DNA from: Phallusia fumigata
Taxonomy: Eukaryota; Chordata; Ascidiacea; Phlebobranchia; Ascidiidae
Length of the DNA stretch: 59,207 nucleotides
Assembly: GCA_008931825.1 (NCBI GenBank)
Contig: QXVZ01008428.1
Span: 1-59,207 of the forward strand
Direction: 5' to 3'
The notes under the pieces were generated by a model, which did not search any database, was not told where the DNA came from, and saw nothing but the letters and a program-made list of their open reading frames with translations. A program made the translations under genes and the position numbers. Numbering within the stretch: the stretch's first letter is position 1; each line of letters starts with the position of its first letter. Below, one piece after another: positions 34,035 to 45,900 of the stretch.

Positions 34035-37000
34035 CCCTGCGACTCATAAGAAAGGTAAACACACCAGACTAGGCGCGGAAAACAGACCCACGGGAGAAAG
34101 GGACTAGCAAAACTGCATAGTCGTGCGGCTGGGGCGCGATAGGATCTGTGCACAGTAAGTAAGGTATCGTGTACTTTGGCAGAACTCGACAATATCCGCC
34201 ATTTTGTTTCGCAACCTTGACTTTGACCTTGAAAGCACAGCGCGTCTACACATCCGCTACGGGTTTAGATAATGCCCTGTGAAAACAAATGCTTGTTCGT
34301 TAACATTGCGTATATGAACCGGTGCCGCAAAAAGAACATGTTTCCGCGCTCTCTAAGATTTCTATCTCTTACTTTGTTGGGTTCGACATCGCGAAAGCCT
34401 CGCCGCTCGACTGTCGAGTGAGTGATTAATAGCGCGGAGGCAGCGCGAGCAGGCGCTTTCAGTTCTGGCGCGTCACGTTTGAGCGTCGCGCCACTCTGCG
34501 TAGCGCTGTCCACCACTTCGACGGGCTCCCAGGCCGAGGAAAAGTCGTGACAGCCAAAGGAAAACAAAAACAAATTCCCCGCGAGTCGAGCGATTTCCTA
34601 AATCATTTGCATCGTGGAAGGCTGCTCTGGCGCTGCGCCCGACGTTTAACTATCTTTCGCTTCCAAATTTGGGACTATTTAACGTTTACTGTTGCTTGCT
34701 TGTTTCTTACGCGTTCCGACCACAAGCCAACACACATCTGTTATCCACGTTAGTTTCTCCTTATATGGGGGCCAACCGTCAAACATGTTTTGGCTTTCAA
34801 TAGTTTGGCAAAAAGTTATTGAACCGTTTTGATCCACACAAACCGTTTTGATCTCCCTGAACCCGTTAACCCGGCAAGTTTTGTGAATTGAGACTTTTTT
34901 GTACCAAAGTTGCCCTTCTATTTTTTTTCCGCAATGAGTGTTAACTTTTTGGTCAAATCTTGATTTCACAGTTTGCTAGTCATGAGTATTAGGTATATCA
35001 GATCAGTTCTTTTTAATTTATTATCGGACATCCCCTTATCACGACAAACTGGCGTGACGGCAAAATTTCAAATCTACCAAACCGTATAACTGTTCCTAAA
35101 ACGTGCGAAAAAACTGAAGATAAATAAACAAACAAAAAATAAACATACTTGGCCAAAACAGGTTTGTGGATTTAGTTTTGATGCCTTTTTAAGTTGAATT
35201 ATAGTATTTTTTGTTTCAGTTTAAATGTGGTATGCGAAATGGAGCTCAGAACATTCGTAATCAACCAAACTTTAACCCTTGAAATTAAGGGGAAAAAACA
35301 AAAGACAGGTTGCACAAAAATTAGCATATTTTCTTTAAAAATGTCGCAAAACTTGGTGGTGCAGAACAAACGTTTTTTGATTGCGACATAACTTCTTGTA
35401 CTTGGCATTAATTCTATCCGCCTGATGCACTATAAGTTTCAGTTTTATGCCCCGCCCTGAAGGCTTATCTTTGTAATTGCAATTACAAATCTCGCTGGCA
35501 TCAGGAACCAGACTTGCGTCTACCACTGGGGCCAAATCTAATTTCCCGCGTTATGAGACGCAAGTTTGACGGATGACAATTGGATGACGCCTAAGTTGGA
35601 TTAAAAGAGTTTGGGAAGCGATACATTGCTGCGGTGGTGACGAGTCATTCTGTTGGAAAGTGCAGCCAGCGAACAAAATTCAAACGATATTGTAATTGGC
35701 GTTTTAATTGAAACGATTTTCTCCTTATAAGTACGATTTGACCGGCGCTAAAAGGTCTCTTGATCGTGTGAACTTTGGGGTGTGAATATAAAGTTGTCAT
35801 AATTTGCGCCGAGGCCCTTTAAAAAAACTTGTAACATTATTAAATTACGTTTTCGCAAAGTTTGTACAAATTCACGTCAAATAAATCTGTTTGCTAAACT
35901 TTTTACTATTTCAGGTTATCCAAATTTTCCTGCAAACGTTATTCAAAATTTTCCTGCAAACTTCGCATTAAATTTTCGATGTTAGCTTTACTGACTAAAC
36001 CTTGCGTTTGGTAGTCTGAGTAATGCAAACATTAACGTATCAGTTATACTGTGATGTGCACTGGGTTGTATATAGAGTTATATTTTGACCGATGGTCGTT
36101 AAAATGGATCACTTCCTCATATCATTACCTTTGCAACTTTATTACCTATTAAGTTACGTATCACTACGTCATCTAACTAACCTTAGTCAACAAGTCATGA
36201 AAATCCGTTTGTTTTAACGTTTTTCAAATATCTAGTGTAATTGAGAACCGTGTTTTGAAATTCTACTAAACGCTCTTTTGGAATGACGGTGACAATCCGA
36301 AAACCAACTAAAAGTTCATTTCATAAAACAAAAAAAAATACATTTCTTTGCTTGAACATTTTCTACGGAAAATCAACAAGATTTTCACAAATCCCTTCAC
36401 CTGTTCCAAAGTCAAAACTACGCAATAAACATACAAAAATGTTTCATAAATGCGTCGTGTCTCATTTTAAACTGTTCACAAACAACCTCCTGGATATGAC
36501 GAAATTATTCCGGCGTTTTTCGCCGAACCATTTGTTACGTTTGTCCTGAGCATGGTTAAAACTAAATTTGTATCATATCAATTGGCGTTTTTGGTGTCAT
36601 GAACCATTACAACCTCTGCGCAGAACTTGCACGTATTGTAATTTTGCAGTTGAGCGACTAATAAACAAATTCCAAATCCCGGGTCTTTTGTTTTGCATAC
36701 AAACGTGTACAGGCGCCATATTTCCGATCGGACGCCTGTTAAAAGTCGTTCTCTGGTCTCTTATGATCGATTTGTGGACAACACGCGACATCTCACGCGT
36801 CAACAATCGATTTCTCTGTCGCGCCGCGTCCAGCGCCTGACTTGATGGGAAGTAAGCCCATCCATCAACCTGCCACTCTCAACTGTGGACGCGCTATATA
36901 CTAGGCGTACGACTCAATGGTCTGCAGCGCGTTTACCTGCTCTCACGCTGCCCCTCCTGGTACTGCTGCTCGCGTTTAACGGACCCAGGCAGGCAGAAAA

Positions 37001-38315
37001 AATAAACTTTTCTCCGTTACTTTTCTTTGTTTTTCAAAAACACGAATTTTTGCCAACTGTTTGTGCCATTTGTGGTGTAATTTCAGCGGCCGTATGCGAT
37101 TGACCGATACTATGTTCAGGCATTCTCGATTCATTTGCACTCATCTCGCAGTTATGTCTTCTGCAACTTACTATTCAACTCCGACCAAAACTGCAAGACA
37201 TTTGTCTCTCTGCGCGTGCCCGTAATTCACCCAACAAGCCCGCCGTTTTTTGCTCTAGAACTTGTTGACACTCAGCCTAAAGTCTGTTTACGGCAACATT
37301 ATAGATAGTCACCGCCTGCTGACCGAACTTTAGCCTTCAGGTATGATGGACTAACATCAGTAATTTAGGATTACCAAGTGGCAATTGACATTAACCCACT
37401 TGGACAAATCCGCTCACTCAAAGTTAGGATTCGGTGTTCATGGGTCGGTTAAAGTGACCGCCCCATCAAGATGTCCGTTAAAATCTCTACTTTTTTTAGT
37501 TTTTTTTTTGTTGGACGCAAAGCAGGCTATGTTCAAGGGTTTGAAAGTTCATTGTTGTTTTATTATTCATTTCCACTTCGTAGTATTTTTTTGGTAAAAT
37601 TCCCCCCAGTGTTGTGGTGTGTGGCAAACGCTCCTGTGCAGCAAAAAACTAAAACGTGTGGAAGGAAACGACGACAACGTGAGACCTGTTTCGCGCACGA
37701 TGTAGTTTCAATTAGGGAAATTTGAAACCTACATGTCGTTTCCTTAAATAACTTTGCCAATTGGTGTCTGTGAAATGCACCGCATAATAATGGCTTTGTT
37801 AATATTTAAACACATTAATTTTAGTTTGTTTTTTTAAAAAGTTTCGTTTCTTGTCAAATTCCTCCGTTTTTTTGGGGTAATTATGCTTTATAGCATGAAC
37901 AAGATCTGGAAAACGTTTTGTTGTCATAGAACTGTTGAGTAACTCCTGCACAGACCATTAATTTTTAAATTGGTAACAACCAATGTTGACAAAATTTTTG
38001 TGCTCGTCGAAGGCAAATAAAGAAACTGCCATATTTACTATTTAATCCGAAACATATTTAAACCAGTTTACCGACGTTGGTGATAACAATATATTCTGCC
38101 TTATAATACATGAATTCATTCTCAACATTCTTGTCCTTTTCATGACCACTTCCCGAGATAAAGCGACGCAAAATTTCGGTCCACTTGTCCATCAGATAAA
38201 TTAGGCGTGGGATGGTCAGTCGTACAACACTTGAAATGTCCGCAACAAGCAATGAAGCTTAGTTACAAGTGCCGCATACCCGGAGATAACACGGAAATGG
38301 TAAATGTCACTAAGG

Positions 38316-38326
38316 TGATTGACAGG
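38316..38326 (+). promoter_or_regulatory. PBX-MEIS composite motif in the Hox3-Hox2 spacer
   Basis: TGATTGACAGG is the same abutted PBX plus MEIS arrangement as at 19963 and 27650, without the trailing CGAG. It is about 4.4 kb upstream of the Hox2 ATG and 4.7 kb downstream of the Hox3 stop, so it could serve either gene. Confidence 0.35.
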
Positions 38327-41049
38327 TGCTACTCGGGCCATTTAATGTGCTTATGATTGTTTGCTTTGTATTTTATCAGCAGCACCTTTGATGCAATTTA
38401 CTCGAACTGAGAAGAAATCTATGAATAGCGATCGATGATTTTTCCAATACAAATTCGATGCAATGATGTGTTTTCCCGTTGCAGTTTACATTTTGCATAC
38501 AGGCCAGGTTTTGCATGAGGTGGAGAATAGTTTCTTTTATTTTGAGACCCGTTCCAAAGCAAACACTTGTTTCTAGTAGATTTTTGTGGTTTGTCATTGC
38601 CTGTCAACACGCGTGGCGTTACAACTTCAATGTATTTTGAAGCCCCTTTACATCACCGAAACAACTATGAAAATATTGACACTCAATGGGTAGGTCGAAG
38701 AGGGTTACAAATCGGAGATAACAGCTGTATTTAATTGAATGACGACAAGGACCTCTTACAATGAAATCCTGTACAAAGTGGTAATTAAAGCAATCTACAA
38801 CAACACCGGTTTATGATGGGACATCGCTGTCAACGAGGGGACAATATTGGACGTTTTGACCACAAAATTCCTTTTGATGATACTTGAACCAATTGCTTCT
38901 TTGTCAGGCTGATTAGAGTAGCGACGAAAGGGCGTGCAAAGTACAATGTTACTCAAAACTGCGGTCAGCAAAAGGTCATTTACCCATCTGGTATGGTAGT
39001 TGTAATTTGTATCCTCCATCAGCGGACAATTGAAAAGTTTTACTTGTTTTTCAAGGCTTTGTCCACAAACACTGCTGTTGGTACGTAGCAAGAACCATAT
39101 GACTGCTTTCACTAAATTTCTGCTTTGCATTTCTTGAAGGTTTGTAATACAAAATAATTTGCAACCATACGAATATTGTTAAAATTGAAACCAATCTTAC
39201 TTTTAATCAGGTTTACACTTTTCCCTATGAATTTAAAAACCAGTGCGAAAAATCAAAACGTTTGTTTTGTTTGGGAATCCCAGCATCTTGTCAAAACCTT
39301 TTAATTTGGAACCGATGTCGCGATTTTATTTCTTCGGTTCAGCCTTTTAAGATCCGTGTGTTACTTGACCTTTCCTGCATAGAGATACCGCTGTATACTG
39401 CGAAAGCAAACATTCCGAAGCGGTCAATGGTGTAATATTGCTGTGATAAGAAATGACATGCACAATGGACTTGTTATGTTGATGTGGAGAAGTGGAACTA
39501 TAATTTGCTAACTTTATCGTCTTCTGTGAGGATTGTGTGTCGAGCCTGAAATGTCACAGATGCTAAAAACGGATCCTGCAAACGGTATTAATTTCTGAGT
39601 GTTCTATTATTCAGAGCAATTCATTAGATTTTGGAGTTTTTACATATTTCATTGCAAGCAAGAACCAAATTGTGAAGCACTTTCAATGCCATCTAACCTC
39701 TCAAAAATAATGTTAACATTGATAATTCCTTGCTTCAAGTTTAAGTGGTACTACAATGTCTGCGTTAGTATATCTCTTGCTTGTTACAGAAAAGGTATTT
39801 AAACAGTCAAATTTCCATATTTTTTGACGCGTGTGGTTCTATGTTTATTGGGAAATTTGCATTTTAAACTCTTTTTTACAGTCAACGATATTTGAGATGT
39901 TTAAATTTTGCACCTAATGGAAAAGCGTTGGCCTTCGCTTGAAATTCAGATAGATTACTTACACCGCTGTGCGCTTGTTTATTGCCTAAACCGTTTTAGA
40001 GCTCCGTGTCATTTTGTGGCCAGTTTTAGACTTTCCTGTATCTCTTTTGCACCCGTTGTTGCTGGTGGCTTTGCCCCAGCATTCAGACCATGAATTTTAA
40101 TGAGTTATCCATGTTTCGTCTGTTGATATTTTTTCAGTCGCTTGCTTATCGTGGTTGCTGTGGCTTGGACAGCGTTTACGGTGTAGAATCCTTGCACTTA
40201 TGCCACGAGTTAGTTACGTTATACCACATGACTTTGATTTTAGATTAAGTGTGAGGTGACAAGTTTTACTGCCATAATGAGTGATGGTTTCTACATAAGG
40301 CATTGTTACAGTGAAATGATATTGCTTACATGTATCGCTAAGTTTGAGTTTAAAAAAACCTTCCAATTTTGTGTTTAGTCATAGAAAATTAAATGATTTT
40401 ATCAAATAATAATGGTTATTTATCCAGGCAACAGTAGAAAAATGGACAAATTTTTCTGTGTGTCACTCTTTTTAAACTATTAAATTTGTGCGTTTGCGGT
40501 TTATAATTTCTGCCCTTTCGCACTTCTAACGCCCAAAAATTCTGCACATTTCGCAATCTTTAAATGGTGAATTCAAGTCTACCTACATTCGCTTGCGTGT
40601 AGTCACACACCGTAAGTCGTTTGAGTTTGTGGCAAAGAAACATTTTTGAGTTATCATTTCGGCACTTTAGCAACGCAAAGGTTGCACTTTCGAATGCAAT
40701 TGAAAATTACCGCATAACTTTTGAAGCTTTCAGACTCACGTTTTGTTGCATGTGCAATTACAACTCTGCAAACACTTTTACGGATTGGTATCAACAAAAT
40801 ATCGGTGTTGCTTTAAGATAGCTATCACAGGATGGAACACATATTTTCCATAATTGACAAAAAAACTATCTTTGCGGTTGTGAGTAAAATTTTCCTATTG
40901 GTTTTCATGGAACCGGGACTTTTGTTATCATGGTTTGTCAGGATGTTCATTGACGTCACATCTTTTCTTGCACCTCAACACAAGATCGTGTAAACACTGT
41001 AGCCGCTAAGGTTGCTTTTAGAGGCTGAGTTGAGATAAAAGTAGTTCGC

Positions 41050-41064
41050 TGATGGATTGATGAG
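41050..41064 (+). promoter_or_regulatory. Overlapping PBX-HOX sites TGATGGATTGATGAG
   Basis: Two bipartite PBX-HOX half-site arrangements overlap: TGATGGAT, the core of the vertebrate Hoxb1 autoregulatory repeat, and GATTGATGAG. ATTGATGAGA is shared with the Hox2 intronic cluster (29511-29520). It lies about 1.9 kb 3' of Hox3. Binding is inferred from the motif. Confidence 0.4.
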
Positions 41065-42983
41065 ATGCTACCATTGGCCACAAGGAAATGTGGTTAATGT
41101 CTTTCAGGACCATTCAATGTTTTGAAAGGATCAAAATCTTTTTAAAGGAGCATTAGATTGCGTAAAGGAGATCAACTGGGTTTCTGCATCTTTGTCATCA
41201 TCTAGTGGACTGTTGATTGTAAGGTGTTAAATCCGAAAAATTTACCGATCAAGCATTTTCTTGCCAAAGTTCTGCAAAGTTTCGGCACACTTAGTTTGAA
41301 CAGATAGCGCGAAACATCTAGCATAATCATCGTACTACTTTTACTGTTTTTCTCTCGGTGTTTCAAGCTTTTAGTTATCTTTGCATTTTTTGCAATCAGC
41401 CTTTAAAGTAGCGCTCCGAATACTGCAACTCAGTTTAATGCTTGCTGGTAAGGTTTATCTTTAGGCTACAAAACGTCGTATAACTACCGGCTATTTTATT
41501 TTTTTTAATTTGAAACATTATATTGCTTGTTTCTAACTGCACTCACGAAAGGTCGCTTATATAGTCAAACAGCATGTGTTGGGTCGATTATAGATGTTTT
41601 TTCAAGAAATAGCTTTGGTTTCCAAAAACAAATTAGCAACAATCTGATGCAGTGCGTTTACCCAAGATATGCCTGTCTCGAATTCATTAGCTTAATATTT
41701 CAGACGTCTCAAAAGCGTCCGAGGACAGTTGAGACAAAATCGCATTAATACAAAAAATTGCTGCAATCTGCTTGGACCAGTTAGAGACCTATTCCTTGTC
41801 TGTACCCCTTGAAACCACCAACCAGTTCTTGCACCCATTCTGTAATTTCCGAATACAAGTATCGTGTAAACTACATCAATGGATGTTATGGATATAATGA
41901 AGAATCTATGTAACCAATTGTAATGATTCAGCATCCTCGCAATTCTTCGGAACATATTTCGTACCTTCCAGTTAGTCCTAGGTCAGATAACTGGCAAACT
42001 AATTTACATGTAACAAATTGCTGTCTCTGCTAAAGACTAGTTCTCTTTGTGCCCGGTGAATGCACAATTTTTGGCAGGTAGTATAAGTTCTTTATTGCGT
42101 CTTTGTCGATGGGTGTTACAGTAGAACCGAAGAATACATGCAGTCTAAAGCGAAAATCACGAAACACAATTCTGTTGGAAACGCAAAGCTGTTCCAAATC
42201 AACTGTTAAATCGTGTACTGACGTATTTTTGACCGTTTGCGGTTGTATTGCAAACAACAACAGAGGCACACATCGCACATATAACTTATATATTTAAAAT
42301 CGAATCTATACAAATGTTGTATATTGAGGTAGGATTCAATATAACAACACTGCTGCCTGTATATGCACGCGTATTTAGGCGATAAATACAATACCTTTAG
42401 CGTTAGTCTTATATCAACTGTTAACATAAACTTCTTGCAAATAGCATCAAAATTAAAGAATAGGTGAAAGGCAATGAAATAAAAATGGCACAAAACTTTA
42501 GTCCTTTTTTCCGTGTGAAAAACAGTAAGACGTTGTGCTTTTTTAAGTCTGTATTACTGCTGGTTTGTTTTCATGCTTTGAAACATGTTTATTCATCGGC
42601 ATCTAAAAATGTAGTTAAAATTACAAAGTGCTTGTATTTTTGTTCAGAGCAAGTTTTGGAAGACCTGGAACTTAATTACGGAACTTTGAAATGGAAGTGT
42701 GAAGCAAGGTCTGTCGCACCACAGAACTGAAAAGGGCAAGTCGGTTTGGACGTTGAACAAACAAGACAAGAACTATCGGTAAATGAACTTTTTGATTTAG
42801 CAGGTACAAGGTAATATGTTCCTTTCGCTAGCTAATGCACAAACTATAAGGAACACTTTAAAGCTACCTGGCCCAGACAAAACCAACAAAATCAAAGAAG
42901 GCAAAAATGCTGGAAGGGAAGATAGCAAACATGGCAATGAAAATAGTAAACGGTTAAACTTGACTGCTGGCACCAATATCAAG

Positions 42984-45900
42984 CTAGAGGTGTGTGAGGC
43001 GTTGCAAATGGTTGTGTGACATTAAAGATCCATTGCCAGCCGACTTCTCGTACAGGGCCCGACTGTTTGCCTCGCCTATGCCGTGACCTGAATATCCGGT
43101 CAACGAGTAATCAATCGGAATTGCCTTGTCACTTGCCATGCCTGAACACGACGAAAGGTATTCGAGATCCGGTGCGGAACTATAATAGGCAAACTGCAAG
43201 AGCTGCGGCGGTAGATTGCGCTGGTTTCTGTGCGAGAAAGGGTTGACGGTGTGTATGGCCATGTCCTGCGGTCTTCCGCCATGCATGTAGTCGCTAAACG
43301 TAGGGACATGCCGGTGTTGATAGCCGATAGAGCTGGGAACAGTTCCCTGCGACTGGTTGGAAACGCGAACGGTTCGTCCGTCGTCTGGTAAAGAGCGCGT
43401 TCGATCAACTTTGTCGCGGTGGCTAAAACTCTGCTCTGCTGGTGCTGTCATACCACCAGCCTCCGATGCATGAAAGCCATTGTGCTTCTGATATTCGTTA
43501 AACCCGTTTCCGACATCCCCGCTTGCCTGGCGCCTATGCAAGTAAAATCCATTGTTTTGGTTCTGCATTTGTGCACCAGAAAGTCGATCACAGGATGGTA
43601 CAGGGTTTCCAGTAGATGTGTTGCCAATATTGTTGATCTGCCTGTCCTTAGCAACCATCGAAGCTGTGTTGTTTCCTTCGCCGCCGTAAATCGACTTCAT
43701 GCCTGGTGGCGTGGAGGCGTTGCTGGCGCTGGATGACGGCGAGCGGGTAAGTGACGGTGCTCCCGCATGGTGGTGCAGCTGAGCAGGATTGTGACGTCCC
43801 GGCATTGGTGCGGAGGAAACAAAGGATTGGAGCCGCTGGGTCGGGGACATAACTACATCAAAGTATCGTGTGTTTACAAAGGTTACCTTTAACTCTGGGA
43901 TCAAACTAAGCCACAATAGGCCATGTTGTAATCCTGTTTTGGGTCAACCGACGACATTGTTTTGCTATGTATATGCTGTTGTTACTCCTTAGATATGAAA
44001 TACTGATTACCAAGCAAACATATGTCAGTTTTCGACTAACCGTTGTTTTGAACGTCGCATTGTTCCTGCTGTTCACTTGGATAAATCGAGTTGTTCATCA
44101 CAACTTCGCTACCTTTGCTCATATTTGCGGTGTAGGCTGATGCAGGGTTTTTGCCACAGACATCATCTAGTTGGTAAAAACGGCTAAGTTTCATGCCCAA
44201 CACAAGTTACACTTTTGGGAGATAACAGTGTTGTGTGCAATTTTTACCAAAACCAATACAAATGTACATAGTACCAAATGTACTAAGGCACTGAAACCAA
44301 ACACAAAGCAACAAGATGTTTTTGCCACAACAATATTTTGTCGGAGCATTTCATTATAATTTGAATTATGTTTCTAATTTTGCCAAATAGCTAAAATAAA
44401 AAAAAATCATGTAAATGCAAAAATTATTGCCAATAATTGGTTGGCTACAGAAAAACAGGAAATAAACCACGTTTTTTAAAATGATGTTGACTAAATACTG
44501 CTACGTGTACGACTTTTTACAATGTACATTTGGAAAAACGAAAAACGTGCACTTTGGTCAGTCAAGTCATTCTGCTTGACGTAAAAGCGGAAGCGCTCTT
44601 CACTGAAGCATTCACAGTACGATGTATTATGTTACCTTGAAAATGCATGGAAGGATGGTGATGATGTCTCATGTAGTTGCCTGGGTAATGGTGTTGGTGG
44701 CCTTGCGATCCTATCAGCATTCCGTGGTTATTGGTAACGTCACTGGTACGGTGGGCTGCTAACATTTTTTGCTTTTGCTCTTTCTTGAATTTCATCCGTC
44801 GGTTTTGAAACCAAATCTTGATTTGTCTGTGTTTTAACGATATATGCAAATTGTGAAAAGGATAAATGGAGGTTGCACACTCCATGCGTTTCTGCCGTTC
44901 ACGTGCCCTTGGTACGCCTATAAATTGAATTTGGTTGTTTATTCTGGTTGCCTGTATTACGTGCTGCAGGTGCACAAGAGGTTTTTGTTATCAACAGGCG
45001 TGTTGTGTATACATTTGAACCCCTAGAGGGCAACCTAATAAGGTTTGGGTGAACGCTCTCGAACTTGTTTACGGAAAAGTTTTTTGCCAGGTGATCCAAA
45101 ATTTTTAATCCCCAACAGTAATCTCCCGAAAGAACCACGTACCGCAAGCTTACGAGTTCTACTGATGCAAGAAAATGATCTTTTTGTGGTGTCTTGTGCC
45201 GGAAAAAAACAATTGTGGCAGTTTCTAACACTGATGTATTACAACTGTATCTATGCATCAAAAAACCAGATCTTGTTAACTTCTAACGGTGAGCATTTAT
45301 TGTTTATTTGTCATTGAGCAATCAATACCAAATAAACGCTTTCTTTTGTCACTGCTTTGCAAGTGAATATTTTGTAAAGTTACAACATATTCGCCAGAAA
45401 CATCATTTCATAATGTTTAATTGACAGCCTGAAAGTGTCCGTGGCTTTAAAACAACATTGCAAAGTACAAATGATGTAACAGGCTTTGTTACATAAACAT
45501 GACCCCGCCAAGAATCCTTCCTAATTACATTTCGGTGCTAATTCATTCTACTATATGTAAATTTGGCAAACGCATGTTATTCAGTGTGAAGGTTACCTTA
45601 TACATCGTGAAAAAGTTTGCCCCAATAAAACGAGTCAGTCTTGAAATTACTTACATTTAACTTGTCAGTCAAAGAGTGGTTCAATAAAAACACAGTAATG
45701 CGCTGGAGGCTACTCTTGAATGCTGGAAAATTTAACCAAACCTAACCATTGAAGGAAAACCTATTAGTTTGTAAAATGGCGAGAACAGTGCTCTAAAACG
45801 GAACCTTGAAACCCCTAAAACTTACAGGCAGTCAAGAGCAAATTTTTTTTCCAGATAATGTAATTAATTTGATTTTCCTTTTTTATTTTGGAACTGCAAA

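Larger units (their letters stand above)
34066..42983. other. Intergenic region between Hox3 and Hox2
   Basis: About 8.9 kb lies between the Hox3 stop and the Hox2 promoter. No exon is supported on either strand. Visible motifs are a minus-strand AATAAA at 42593..42588 (possible Hox3 polyadenylation signal, about 390 bp past the stop), a PBX-MEIS site TGATTGACAGG at 38316-38326, an overlapping PBX-HOX site at 41050-41064, and a CRE palindrome TGACGTCA near 40952. Confidence 0.5.
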
